NCBI GenBank assembly: GCA_964370855.1
Contig: CAYJMF010000009.1
Location: 23,114-87,113, forward strand
DNA length: 64,000 nt
Direction: 5' to 3'
DNA from: JAKLKS01 sp964370855
Lineage (GTDB): Bacteria > Planctomycetota > JAJSAM01 > JAKLKS01
Shown: positions 42,407-51,202 of the stretch, in pieces
Numbering within the stretch: position 1 is the stretch's first letter
Layout of the letters: every line of letters starts with the position of its first letter
Translations under genes and position numbers: made by a program
Notes under the pieces: model-generated
Databases searched by the model: none
Seen by the model: only the letters and a program-made list of their open reading frames with translations
What the model was told of the DNA's origin: nothing

Positions 42407-43708
42407 ATGAACGAACTAGAGCGCCGCATCGCCTCGAAGAAGGCCCGCATCGGCATCCTCGGACTCGGCTACGTCGGGCTCCCCCTCGCCATGGAGTTCT
42501 GCCGGGCGGGGTTCCGCGTGACGGGGTTCGACGTCGTCCCGGAGAAGGCGGCCGCCCTCAACGCCGGCCGCTCCCACATCAAGGACGTCCCTTCCCGGCA
42601 GGTGAAGGCGATGGTGAAGGCGGGGCGGTTCACGGCGACGACGGACTTCGACCTCATCGCCGGGATGGACGCCGTCTCCATGTGCGTCCCGACTCCCCTC
42701 AGCAAGACACGCGACCCCGACATGTCCTTCGTCGAGGCCGCCTCCCGCGAGGTCTGCCGGCGGCTCCACAAGGGGATGATCGTGGTCCTCGAATCCACCA
42801 CCTACCCCGGCACCACGGAGGAGGTCCTCCTGCCGCTCCTCTCCGAGGGGGGGCTCGAGGTGGGGAAGGACTTCTTCCTCGCCTTCTCGCCGGAGCGGGT
42901 CGATCCGGGGAACCCGGTCTACGGGGTCCGCAACACCCCCAAGGTCATCGGCGGCATCACGCCGAGGTGCACGGAGATGGCGGCCCTCCTCTACTCCGGG
43001 GCCGTGGACCGGGTCGTGCCGGTCCGCAAGGCCGCGGCGGCGGAGATGGTGAAGCTCCTCGAGAACACCTTCCGGAGCGTCAACATCGGGCTCGTGAACG
43101 AGATGGCGCTGATGTGCACGCGCCTCGGCCTCGACGTCTGGGAGGTCATCGACGCGGCGGCCACCAAGCCCTTCGGCTTCATGCCCTTCCGCCCGGGCCC
43201 CGGCATCGGCGGCCACTGCATCCCCATCGATCCCCTCTACCTCTCGTGGAAGCTCCGCTCCCTCAACTACCAGGCCCGCTTCATCGAGCTCGCCGACGAG
43301 GTGAACTCGGCCATGCCGGAGCACGTCGTGGAGCTCGTCGCGCGGGCCCTCAACGACCACCGCAAGTCCGTGAAGGGGAGCCGGATCCTGGTGCTCGGGG
43401 TCGCCTACAAGCGGGACATCGAGGACCTCCGGGAATCGCCGGCCCTCGAGATCATCGGCCTGCTGCGCGCCCGGGGGGCCGACGTGCGCGTGGCCGACCC
43501 CTTCGTCGAGTCCTTCAGGATCAAGGAGGAGGTCTTCCGCCCCGTCAGGGCGACGCCGAAGGAGCTCAAGGCCGCCGACGCCGCCGTCATCGTGACGGAC
43601 CACACGGGCTTCGACTACGCCTCCATCGTCCGGAACTCCCGGCTCGTCGTGGACACCCGCAACGCCACGGCGGGGGTGCGGAACCGGGGGAACGTGGTCC
43701 CCCTGTGA
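42407..43708 (+). CDS. Nucleotide sugar dehydrogenase (UDP-N-acetylglucosamine/galactosamine 6-dehydrogenase, WbpA/WbpO type)
   Basis: 433 residues. NAD loop GLGYVGLPLA at 19-28; the middle helix domain EMVKLLENTFRSVNIGLVNE; active-site Cys271 in GIGGHCIPIDPLYLSWK, the WbpA-type version of this motif; C-terminal UDP-binding domain with LGVAYKRDIEDLRESPA. It oxidises the C6 hydroxyl of a UDP-sugar to the uronic acid. Overlaps the next gene by 4 bases. Confidence 0.9.
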   Translation: MNELERRIASKKARIGILGLGYVGLPLAMEFCRAGFRVTGFDVVPEKAAALNAGRSHIKDVPSRQVKAMVKAGRFTATTDFDLIAGMDAVSMCVPTPLSKTRDPDMSFVEAASREVCRRLHKGMIVVLESTTYPGTTEEVLLPLLSEGGLEVGKDFFLAFSPERVDPGNPVYGVRNTPKVIGGITPRCTEMAALLYSGAVDRVVPVRKAAAAEMVKLLENTFRSVNIGLVNEMALMCTRLGLDVWEVIDAAATKPFGFMPFRPGPGIGGHCIPIDPLYLSWKLRSLNYQARFIELADEVNSAMPEHVVELVARALNDHRKSVKGSRILVLGVAYKRDIEDLRESPALEIIGLLRARGADVRVADPFVESFRIKEEVFRPVRATPKELKAADAAVIVTDHTGFDYASIVRNSRLVVDTRNATAGVRNRGNVVPL

Positions 43709-44667
43709 GCGGGAGGACGGTCCTCGTCACCGGGGTCGCCGGGTTCATCGGGTCCTGCGTGGCCGAGGGGCTGCTCCGGCGCGGCGACGCGGTCCGCGGC
43801 ATCGACTCCTTCACGGACTTCTACGATCCCGCCCTCAAGCGGCGGAACCTCGAGGAGGTGCGGGCGTCCGGCGAGGTGGCCCTCGTGGAGGGGGACATCC
43901 GCGACGCGGCCGCGGTGCGGGAGGCCGCGGCGGGCTGCGACGCCGTGATCCACCTCGCGGCGAAGGCCGGGGTGCGCCCCTCCCTCCTCGACCCCGTGGG
44001 CTACGCCGACGTGAACGTGCGGGGGACCGCCGTCGTCCTGGAGGAGGCCCGGGCCGCCGGGGTCTCGACTTTCGTCGCCGCCTCCTCCTCCAGCGTCTAC
44101 GGGGCCCGTTCGGCCGTGCCCTTCGCGGAGAGCGACCCCTGCGACCGGCCCGTGTCCCCCTACGCCGCCACGAAGCGGGCCATGGAGCTCCTCTGCGGCT
44201 CCTTCCAGGGGCAACGGGGCGTGGACGTGACCTGCCTCCGCTTCTTCACCACCTACGGCCCGCGCCAGCGGCCGGAGATGGCCATCCACGCCTTCGCCCG
44301 CGCCATCGAGGCGGGGACCCCGATCCCCTTCTACGGGGACGGCTCCTCGCGCCGTGACTACACCTGCGTGGACGACATCGCCGACGGGGTCCTGCGCGCC
44401 CTGGATCGGGCCTCGGGGTTCCGGATCTACAACCTCGGCGAATCGGCGACCACCTCCCTGACGGAGCTCGTCGGCATCCTCGAGGAGGCCCTCGGGCGGA
44501 AGGCGATCCTCGACCGCCGCCCCGATCAGCCCGGCGACGTCCCCCTCACCTGCGCCGACGTCACCCTCGCCCGGGCGGAGCTCGGCTACGAACCCGCGAC
44601 CCCGCTGCGCGAGGGCATCGCCCGCTTCGTCGCGTGGAGGAGAGGGGAGAGGCAGGGACGTTCCTAA
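43705..44667 (+). CDS. NAD-dependent UDP-sugar epimerase, UDP-glucuronate 4-epimerase-like
   Basis: 320 residues, extended SDR. GVAGFIGS loop, HLAAKAGVRPSL, catalytic Tyr153/Lys157 in YAATK, FFTTYGPRQRPEMAIHAF typical of the GlcA/galactose 4-epimerase branch. GTG start overlaps the dehydrogenase stop. The last codons and the TAA stop (44665-44667) lie inside the left arm of family A element 2, so the natural C-terminus may have been replaced by the insertion (tail RRGERQGRS). Confidence 0.85.
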   Translation: MSGRTVLVTGVAGFIGSCVAEGLLRRGDAVRGIDSFTDFYDPALKRRNLEEVRASGEVALVEGDIRDAAAVREAAAGCDAVIHLAAKAGVRPSLLDPVGYADVNVRGTAVVLEEARAAGVSTFVAASSSSVYGARSAVPFAESDPCDRPVSPYAATKRAMELLCGSFQGQRGVDVTCLRFFTTYGPRQRPEMAIHAFARAIEAGTPIPFYGDGSSRRDYTCVDDIADGVLRALDRASGFRIYNLGESATTSLTELVGILEEALGRKAILDRRPDQPGDVPLTCADVTLARAELGYEPATPLREGIARFVAWRRGERQGRS

Positions 44668-44757
44668 CTAAGTAACTAACTCCGCGGCACCTCGCCGGAT
44701 TCACGGGGGTCTCCCGCGGAGTTAGTTACTTAGTTAGGAACGTCCCTGCCTCTCCCC
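44644..44757. repeat. Family A palindromic element, copy 2
   Basis: Perfect 44-bp inverted repeat (44644-44687, 44714-44757), loop 26 bases. The inner 29 bases of each arm (GGGACGTTCCTAACTAAGTA to TCCG) equal copy 1. It covers the 3' end of the upstream epimerase gene and ends 3 bases before the -10 box of the next gene. Confidence 0.85.
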
Positions 44758-44760
44758 CGG

Positions 44761-44766
44761 TATCCT
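44761..44766 (+). promoter_or_regulatory. -10 box TATCCT before the UDP-HexNAc epimerase gene
   Basis: TATCCT 21 bases before ATG 44788, which has AAGGGAGGG. Preceded by CTCTCCCCCGG as at the moaC promoter. Confidence 0.4.
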
Positions 44767-44787
44767 CCGCCGGGAAAGGGAGGGCCC

Positions 44788-45771
44788 ATGGCCCGTTGGC
44801 TGGTCACCGGCGGCGCCGGGTTCATCGGGAGCAACATCGTCCACCGCCTCGTCGCGGACGGCGAGTCCGTGCGCGTCCTCGACGACTTCTCCACGGGCAG
44901 GCGGGCCAACCTGCGCGGCCTCCCCCCCTCGCGGGTGAAGGTCGTCGAGGGGGACCTCCGCGACGCGCGGGTCGTGCGGGCCGCGACGAGGGGCTGCGAC
45001 TACGTCCTCCACCAGGGCGCCCTCGGATCGGTCCCCCGGAGCCTCAAGGACCCCGTCACCACGACGGAGGTGAACGTCCTCGGCTCCGTGAACGTGCTGG
45101 ACGCGGCCCGGGCCTCGGGCTCCGTGAAGCGGGTCGTCCTCGCCTCCTCCTCCAGCGTCTACGGGGACACGCCGGCCCTTCCGAAGACGGAGGGGATGCC
45201 GCTCCTCCCCCTCTCCCCCTACGCCGCCAGCAAGGCCGCCATGGAAGGGTACGCGCGGGCCTTCAGCGCGAGCCTCGGGGTGGAGGCGGTGCTGCTGCGC
45301 TACTTCAACGTCTTCGGCCCCCGGCAGGATCCGCTGGGCGCCTACGCCGCCGTCATCCCGAGGTTCTTCCAGACCATCCTCGCCGGCGGGCGGCCCGTCA
45401 TCTACGGCGACGGCAACCAGACCCGGGACTTCACCTACGTGGACAACGTGGTGGAGGCGAACCTGCGCGCGGCGACGGCGCCGCGGGCGGCGGGGGAGGT
45501 CCTCAACATCGCCTGCGGGGAGCGGGTGACGGTCCTCGGCCTCGCCTCCCTCATCGCGGAGTGCCTCGGGACCACGACCCATCCCCGCATGGAGCCGGCC
45601 CGGGAGGGCGAGGTCCGCCACTCCCTCGCCGACGTCGAGCGCATGGAGGCCGTCCTCGGCATGCGCGCCTCCGTGGACCTACGCAGGGGGCTGGAGCTGG
45701 CCTCGGCCTGGTACCGCGACCACCTCCCCCGCGTCCGCCGGGCCCGCACCGACCGCGGGTCGAAGGCGTAG
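44788..45771 (+). CDS. UDP-N-acetylglucosamine 4-epimerase (WbpP-like)
   Basis: 327 residues, extended SDR. GGAGFIGSN loop, Tyr145/Lys149 in YAASK, and the WbpP-like ALGSVPRSLKDPVTTTEVNV substrate loop, which distinguishes UDP-HexNAc epimerases from GalE. RYFNVFGPRQDP and YGDGNQTRDFTYV are standard. It would interconvert UDP-GlcNAc and UDP-GalNAc (or the uronic forms). First gene of the rhamnose operon, 2 bases before rfbC. Confidence 0.86.
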   Translation: MARWLVTGGAGFIGSNIVHRLVADGESVRVLDDFSTGRRANLRGLPPSRVKVVEGDLRDARVVRAATRGCDYVLHQGALGSVPRSLKDPVTTTEVNVLGSVNVLDAARASGSVKRVVLASSSSVYGDTPALPKTEGMPLLPLSPYAASKAAMEGYARAFSASLGVEAVLLRYFNVFGPRQDPLGAYAAVIPRFFQTILAGGRPVIYGDGNQTRDFTYVDNVVEANLRAATAPRAAGEVLNIACGERVTVLGLASLIAECLGTTTHPRMEPAREGEVRHSLADVERMEAVLGMRASVDLRRGLELASAWYRDHLPRVRRARTDRGSKA

Positions 45772-45773
45772 CC

Positions 45774-46346
45774 GTGGAGGCCCGGGTCGTGGATCGTCCC
45801 CTCCCGGGGGTGCTCCTCCTCGAGGGGCGCTGCTTCGCCGACGGGCGGGGCTTCTTCATGGAGACCTTCCACCGCGGGGAGTTCGACGCCCTGGGCATCT
45901 CCGGGGAGTTCGTCCAGGACAACCACTCCCGCTCCGCGGGGCGCGTGATCCGGGGGCTCCACTTCCAGGGACCGCCGGCGCCCATGGGGAAGCTCGTCCG
46001 GACCACCGTGGGGAGGATCCTCGACGTCGTCCTCGACATCCGCGCCGGCTCGCCGACCTTCGGCCGGTGGGCCTCCGTGGAACTCTCCGCGGAGAACCGC
46101 CGCCAGCTCTGGATCCCGCCGGGCTTCGCCCACGGCGTCGCCAACCTCGGCGAGGCCTGCGAGATCCAGTACCGCTGCACCGCCTACTGGGTCCCCTCGG
46201 CGGAGGGGTGCATCGCGTGGAACGACCCGGCCATCGCCATCCGGTGGCCCTTCGCGGACGCCGTCGTCTCCGCCCGGGACGCGAAGGGGATCCCCTTCGC
46301 GGACTACGCGCGGAGCCCGGCATTCCGCTTCGAGGAGGGGGCATGA
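45774..46346 (+). CDS. rfbC: dTDP-4-dehydrorhamnose 3,5-epimerase
   Basis: 190 residues, cupin fold. Family landmarks: GRGFFMETFH, FVQDNHSRSAGRVIRGLHFQ (catalytic His), GRILDVVLDIRAGSPTFG, WIPPGFAHG, YRCTAYW. Third step of dTDP-L-rhamnose synthesis. GTG at 45774, two bases after the previous stop; overlaps rfbA. Confidence 0.94.
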   Translation: MEARVVDRPLPGVLLLEGRCFADGRGFFMETFHRGEFDALGISGEFVQDNHSRSAGRVIRGLHFQGPPAPMGKLVRTTVGRILDVVLDIRAGSPTFGRWASVELSAENRRQLWIPPGFAHGVANLGEACEIQYRCTAYWVPSAEGCIAWNDPAIAIRWPFADAVVSARDAKGIPFADYARSPAFRFEEGA

Positions 46347-47098
46347 AGGGCGTCGTCCTCTGCGGCGGCACCGGCTCGCGGCTCGACCCGCTGACCCGGG
46401 TCACGAACAAGCACCTCCTGCCGATCTTCCGGGAGCCGATGGTCTTCCATCCCATCCGCACCCTGGTGGATGCCGGCATCACCGACATCATGCTCGTCAC
46501 CGGCGGCAACAACGCCGGGGACTTCGTGCCGCTGCTGGGGAACGGCGCCGACTTCGGACTGACCCACCTCAACTACACCTACCAGAAGGGGGCCGGCGGC
46601 ATCGCCGACGCGCTCCGCCTGTGCCGCCACTTCGTGGGGGAAGACCGGGTCGCGGTGATCCTCGGGGACAACGTCTTCAGCCCCGCCGTCTCCGCGGAGG
46701 TCAGGCCCCACCTCGACGCCGCGGGGGGCGCGGTGGTCTTCCTGAAGAAGGTCCCCGATCCCCACCGCTTCGGCGTGGCGGAGATCTCCGGCGCGGGGGC
46801 GGCCCTCCGGGTCGTCGGCATCGAGGAGAAGCCGAAGCACCCGAAGTCGGACTACGCCGTGACGGGGCTCTACATCTACGACGCGTCGGTCTTCCGGATC
46901 ATCGAGACCCTCAAGCCGAGCGGGCGGGGAGAGCTCGAGATCACCGACGTCAACAACGAGTACATCCGGCGGGGCGCGCTGCGGGGCTCCCTCCTCCCCG
47001 ACTCCATCGACTGGACCGACGCGGGGACCTTCGAGTCCCTCTACAGGGCCAACCAGATCGTCGCCGGATGGAGCCGGCCCGGGGGCGGGAAGGCTTGA
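46343..47098 (+). CDS. rfbA: Glucose-1-phosphate thymidylyltransferase
   Basis: 251 residues, short-type RmlA. Nucleotidyltransferase signature VVLCGGTGSRLDPLT, then NKHLLPI (Lys) , ILGDNVF, EEKPKHPKSDYAVTGLY. It makes dTDP-glucose. ATG start overlaps the rfbC stop; GAGGAGG upstream. Confidence 0.94.
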   Translation: MKGVVLCGGTGSRLDPLTRVTNKHLLPIFREPMVFHPIRTLVDAGITDIMLVTGGNNAGDFVPLLGNGADFGLTHLNYTYQKGAGGIADALRLCRHFVGEDRVAVILGDNVFSPAVSAEVRPHLDAAGGAVVFLKKVPDPHRFGVAEISGAGAALRVVGIEEKPKHPKSDYAVTGLYIYDASVFRIIETLKPSGRGELEITDVNNEYIRRGALRGSLLPDSIDWTDAGTFESLYRANQIVAGWSRPGGGKA

Positions 47099-47958
47099 GG
47101 TTCCTCGTCACCGGCCGGGACGGCCTCGTCGGCCGCGAGCTGCGGGCCGCCCTCGCGGGGCGGCCCCGCGCCGTCGTCGGCGGCGGGGACCTGCCGGGCC
47201 TCGACGTGCGGTTCCGCGGGCTCCTCGTCCACCGGGCTCTCCGGTTCCGCCCCGACTGGATCGTCAACCTGGCGGCGTGGACGGAGGTGGACGCCTGCGA
47301 GGCCGACGAGCCCCGGGCCCTCCTCGCCAACGGCCGGGGGGCCGGGAACGCCGCCGCCGCGGCCCGCGCCTCGGGTGCGCGGCTGCTGCAGGTCTCCACG
47401 GACTACGTCTTCGACGGGAGCGCCTCCTCGCCGCGGACGGAGCGGGACCCGGTGCGCCCGCTCTCGGCCTACGGCCGGTCCAAGCGGGCGGGCGAGGTCG
47501 AGGCGGCGGCGCTCCTCCCGCCGGGCCGCCTCCTCGTGGTGAGGGGCCAGTCCCTCTACGGGAGCGGGAGGAAGTCCTTCCCCGACGCCATCCTCCGGGC
47601 CGCGGCGGCGAAGCCCGAGGTCCCCGTGGTGACGGACCAGGTGGTGGCTCCGACCTGGGCCCGGGACTTCGCCGGGATCCTCGTCGGCCTCATGGAGCGG
47701 GGGGCCTCCGGGCTCTACCACGCATCCGCCGCCGGGTCATGCACGTGGAACGAGTTCGCCCGGGCCGTGCTCGAGGAGTCGGGAGGGGAGCCCTCCCGCA
47801 TCACGGCCACGACGGCGGCGGCCCTCGGGCGGCCGGCGCCGCGGCCGGCCCGGTCGGTGTTCGACCTCGGCCGCCTCGAGAGGGCGGCGGGGCTCCGGCC
47901 CCGGGGCTGGAGGGAGCAGCTGCGGGAGTACCTCGCGGAATCGGGAAGGGCGGCATGA
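47095..47958 (+). CDS. rfbD: dTDP-4-dehydrorhamnose reductase
   Basis: 287 residues, SDR. VTGRDGLVGREL loop, NLAAWTEVDACEADEP, QVSTDYVFDG, and the catalytic Tyr/Lys in YGRSK; substrate motif LYGSGRKSFPDAIL. Last step to dTDP-L-rhamnose. TTG at 47095 overlaps the rfbA stop (TTGA). Confidence 0.92.
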   Translation: MRFLVTGRDGLVGRELRAALAGRPRAVVGGGDLPGLDVRFRGLLVHRALRFRPDWIVNLAAWTEVDACEADEPRALLANGRGAGNAAAAARASGARLLQVSTDYVFDGSASSPRTERDPVRPLSAYGRSKRAGEVEAAALLPPGRLLVVRGQSLYGSGRKSFPDAILRAAAAKPEVPVVTDQVVAPTWARDFAGILVGLMERGASGLYHASAAGSCTWNEFARAVLEESGGEPSRITATTAAALGRPAPRPARSVFDLGRLERAAGLRPRGWREQLREYLAESGRAA

Positions 47959-49022
47959 GCGGCGGTTTCCTCGTCACGGGAGGCTGCGGGTTCATCGGGT
48001 CGAACCTCGTGCGCCTTCTCCTCGAGCGGTATCCCGGCGAGGAGGTCTGGAACCTCGACGTCATGACCTACGCCGGGAGCGCGGGGAACCTCGACGACCT
48101 CGCCGCCGAGCCCCGCTACCGGCTCGTCCGCGGGGACATCTGCGACCTCCCCCGGGCCGGCGACCTCGACCCGCGCCTCGCCTCCGGCGGCTTCCGCGCC
48201 GTCTTCCACCTGGCCGCGGAATCCCACGTGGACCGCTCCACGGTGGAGGCCGTGGACTTCGTCCGCACCAACGTGCTCGGGACCCAGGCCGTGGTGGACT
48301 GGGTCCGCGGCGGCGGCGCGCGGCGCATGGTCCACTGCTCCACGGACGAGGTCTACGGGAGCCTCGGCCCGACGGGGCGCTTCCGGGAGACGACCCCGCT
48401 CTCCCCCAACAGCCCCTACGCCGCGAGCAAGGCCGCCTCGGACCTCCTCGTGCTCGCCGCGGTCCGGACCCACGGGCCGGAGCGGTTCGACGCGGTGGCG
48501 ACCCGCTGCTCCAACAACTACGGCCCCTGGCAGTTCCCCGAGAAGCTCATCCCCCTCATGCTCACCAACGCCATGGACGGGGAGCCCCTCCCGGTCTACG
48601 GCGACGGGCGCCAGGTGCGGGACTGGATCCACGTCGAGGACCACGCCCTCGGGCTCCTGGCCGCCTTCGAGAAGGGGCGGGCCGGGGAGGTCTACAACCT
48701 CGGCGGCTCCTCGGAGCGGGAGAACATCGAGGTGGTGCGCGCCATCCTCGCCGCCACTGGCCGGGGGGAGGAGCTGCTCCGCTTCGTGGAGGACCGCCCC
48801 GGCCACGATCGCCGGTACGCCATCGACTCGACGAGGGCGCGCCGCGAGCTCGGCTGGCGCCCTCGGCGGCGCTTCGAGCGGGGCCTCCGCGAGACGCTGC
48901 GCTGGTACCGCGCCCACGAGCCCTGGTGGCGCGCCATCAAGACCTCGGGCGGCTTCCGCGAGTACTACCGCGCGATGTACGAGAGGCGGCTCCGCGAGGC
49001 GTCGCCGGGGGCGCGCCCTTGA
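47955..49022 (+). CDS. rfbB: dTDP-glucose 4,6-dehydratase
   Basis: 355 residues. GGCGFIGSN loop, HLAAESHVDRS, catalytic CSTDEVYG (Asp-Glu) and Tyr155/Lys159 in YAASK, SNNYGPWQFPEKLIPL, DRPGHDRRYAID. Second step of rhamnose synthesis. ATG overlaps the rfbD stop. With rfbC, A and D this completes the pathway. Confidence 0.95.
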   Translation: MSGGFLVTGGCGFIGSNLVRLLLERYPGEEVWNLDVMTYAGSAGNLDDLAAEPRYRLVRGDICDLPRAGDLDPRLASGGFRAVFHLAAESHVDRSTVEAVDFVRTNVLGTQAVVDWVRGGGARRMVHCSTDEVYGSLGPTGRFRETTPLSPNSPYAASKAASDLLVLAAVRTHGPERFDAVATRCSNNYGPWQFPEKLIPLMLTNAMDGEPLPVYGDGRQVRDWIHVEDHALGLLAAFEKGRAGEVYNLGGSSERENIEVVRAILAATGRGEELLRFVEDRPGHDRRYAIDSTRARRELGWRPRRRFERGLRETLRWYRAHEPWWRAIKTSGGFREYYRAMYERRLREASPGARP

Positions 49023-49498
49023 GGATCCTCGTCCTCGCGGCGCCGGGGGAGGCGGAGGCCCGCGCGGCGGTGTCGGCGGCGGTGGGGGCGTGGAACCGCG
49101 GCCTCGACATCCGGCTCCGCTTCCTCGACATCGGCCTCGAGGAGATCCTCCTCGAACTGCCCGATCCCGCGGGGGACCCGGGCGCGGGGCTTCTCGTCGT
49201 CGAGGAGGCGATCCTCCGGGCGGGGCCCGCCGTCGCCCTCCTCCACGGCCGGGGTCCCGCGGCCCTCGCCGCCGCCGTGTCCCTCGCCAAGGCCGGCGTC
49301 CCCCTGGTCCGGACCGCGGCGGGGCTCCGGGACGGTCCCTTCGCCGACGCCGACCGGGCCGCGGACCGCCTCTCCGCCGTCCGCCTCGCCCCGACGCCGG
49401 CGGCCCTCGCGGCGCTGTCCGCGGAGGGCCTCGAGGCCGAGCCCTTCGCCGCCGACGCGGCGGTGAAGGCCGTCATCCGTCTCCGGCGCGAACCCTAG
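49019..49498 (+). CDS. Short protein resembling part of a UDP-GlcNAc 2-epimerase
   Basis: 159 residues from TTG at 49019, overlapping the rfbB stop. It starts like WecB (LRILVLAAPGE, compare MRLLTVLGTRP at 53351) and keeps the order of the first epimerase domain: a VALLHGRGPAALAAAVSLAKAGVPLVRTAAGLR stretch in place of WecB's VVGDTNSALAAALGARAAGVPLVHGEAGVR. Catalytic Asp, Glu and His of that region are not conserved and domain 2 is absent. The frame is intact, so it may be a regulatory or repurposed fragment rather than a pseudogene. Confidence 0.6.
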   Translation: MRILVLAAPGEAEARAAVSAAVGAWNRGLDIRLRFLDIGLEEILLELPDPAGDPGAGLLVVEEAILRAGPAVALLHGRGPAALAAAVSLAKAGVPLVRTAAGLRDGPFADADRAADRLSAVRLAPTPAALAALSAEGLEAEPFAADAAVKAVIRLRREP

Positions 49499-49507
49499 GA
49501 GCAGACC

Positions 49508-51202
49508 ATGGTGATCCTCGGCATCGGCGGGCTCGGCTACCGCGACGCGGCGGCGGCCCTCCTCGTGGACGGGCGCATCGTCGCGGCGGCCTCGGAGGAC
49601 CGCTTCACGCGGGTGAAGCACCGGGGGGGCTGGCCCCGCCGGGCCGTCGCATGGTGCCTCGCCTCGGCGGGGGTGGACGCCGCCGCCGTGGACCGGGTGG
49701 CCGTGGCCAACAACCCGTGGATCCCGCTCCGGGAGAAGGTGCTCGGCTGGTACGGGGAGAAGTTCTTCGAGAGCCCCGAGTTCCGCGCCTTCCACATCTT
49801 CCACGACGAGACGCGGGAGTCCCTCCTCTACCTCAAGGAGCTGGAGGACCTCCGGCGCGGGAATCCCGACCGGGTGACGGTGGTGCGCCACCACCTCTGC
49901 CACATGGCGGCGGGCTACTACGCGGCGGACCACGACGACGCGGCGATCCTCGTGCTGGACGGGCGGGGAGAGGTGAGCACCTCGAGCCTCGGCCACGGGC
50001 GGGGCCCCTCCTTCGAGGTCTTCCGCGTGGAGGAGATGCCCAACTCCCTCGGCCTCCTCTCCGCCGCCGTGGCCGACTTCCTCGGCTTCCACGAGCAGGA
50101 CGACGAGTACCGGGTGATGAGCATCTCCGCGGCGGGGGAGCGGCGCTTCCGGGACCGCTTCGCGGAGATCGTGCGCCTCGAGCCCGGCGGCTCCTTCTCC
50201 CTGGACCCCGGCTTCTTCGCCCTCCACGAGGGGCGCGCCGTCCTCTCGCGCCGGTTCTACGACGCCTTCGGGCCGGCGCGGGATTCCGGCGAGGAGGTGG
50301 GGGACCGCCACCGGGACATCGCCGCCTCCCTCCAGGGGGCGCTGGAGGACGCGGGCCTCCACATGGCCCGGAGCCTCAAGGAGCGGACGAAGTCCTCGAC
50401 GCTGATCCTCTCCGGCTCCATGGCCCAGAACTGGGCCCTCAACGGGCGCCTCGCCCGGGAGGTCCCCTTCGACCGGGTGGAGGCGAGCCCCTTCTGCGGC
50501 GACGACGGCACGGCCCTCGGCGCGGCCATGGCCGCCTGGCACAAGGCCACCGGAGGGAAGCGGCCCGCGCCGGTCCCCGGCGCCGACCTCGGCCCCGATC
50601 TCCCCGACGCCGAGGTGGACGCGACGCTCGCCGCCTGCCGCCTCGAGGCGGAGAGCCCCGCGGACCCGGCGGCGGCCGTGGCGGATCTCCTGGCCGCGGG
50701 GAAGGTGGTGGGATTCGCGCGGGGCCGCGCCGAGTTCGGGCCCCGGGCCCTGGGCCACCGCTCCATCCTCGCCGACGCGACGGACCCCGCCGTGGCGGAC
50801 CGCCTGCGCCGCTCCATCAAGCCGAGGGAGTCCCATCACCCCTACGGGATCTCGCTCACGGAGGCCGCCGCCGCCGTCCTCCTCGAGGGGGGGCGCGCGG
50901 CCCCCTACATGCTGGTGCCCGCCGTCGTGAAGGCCGCGCAGCGGGGGCGCATCCCCGGGGTCGTGCTCGCCGACGGCTCGGTGCGGGTGCAGACCGTGGC
51001 CCCCGGCGCGGATCCGTTCTTCCACTCCGTCCTCGAGGCGGCGGGGAAGCGACGCGGGCTCGCCGCCGCGGTGAACACCTCCCTCAACCTCCCGGGCCGC
51101 CCCCCGGCGACGACGGTGCGGGAGTGCCTGGAGTGCTTCTTCACCACGGGCATGGACGCGCTCCTCGTCGGGAGGCGGCTCCTCCGCAAGGGGAAGCCTT
51201 GA
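49508..51202 (+). CDS. Carbamoyltransferase (NodU/CmcH family)
   Basis: 564 residues. N-terminal Kae1/HSP70-type ASKHA domain with metal-binding HHLCHMAAGYY, LVLDGRGE and GSMAQNWALNG; C-terminal YrdC-like domain with GRAEFGPRALGHRSILADATDP and NTSLNLPG. The enzyme forms carbamoyl-AMP from carbamoyl phosphate and ATP and transfers carbamoyl to a hydroxyl, often of a sugar. In this cluster the acceptor is likely a sugar residue of the polysaccharide or a nucleotide sugar. ATG start, ribosome binding site AGGAGC; the next gene overlaps by 4 bases. Confidence 0.92.
   Translation: MVILGIGGLGYRDAAAALLVDGRIVAAASEDRFTRVKHRGGWPRRAVAWCLASAGVDAAAVDRVAVANNPWIPLREKVLGWYGEKFFESPEFRAFHIFHDETRESLLYLKELEDLRRGNPDRVTVVRHHLCHMAAGYYAADHDDAAILVLDGRGEVSTSSLGHGRGPSFEVFRVEEMPNSLGLLSAAVADFLGFHEQDDEYRVMSISAAGERRFRDRFAEIVRLEPGGSFSLDPGFFALHEGRAVLSRRFYDAFGPARDSGEEVGDRHRDIAASLQGALEDAGLHMARSLKERTKSSTLILSGSMAQNWALNGRLAREVPFDRVEASPFCGDDGTALGAAMAAWHKATGGKRPAPVPGADLGPDLPDAEVDATLAACRLEAESPADPAAAVADLLAAGKVVGFARGRAEFGPRALGHRSILADATDPAVADRLRRSIKPRESHHPYGISLTEAAAAVLLEGGRAAPYMLVPAVVKAAQRGRIPGVVLADGSVRVQTVAPGADPFFHSVLEAAGKRRGLAAAVNTSLNLPGRPPATTVRECLECFFTTGMDALLVGRRLLRKGKP

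Noticed and set aside
49019..49498. Calling the epimerase-like fragment a pseudogene
   Set aside because: The frame is intact, coupled to rfbB by a 4-base overlap, and keeps normal codon bias.
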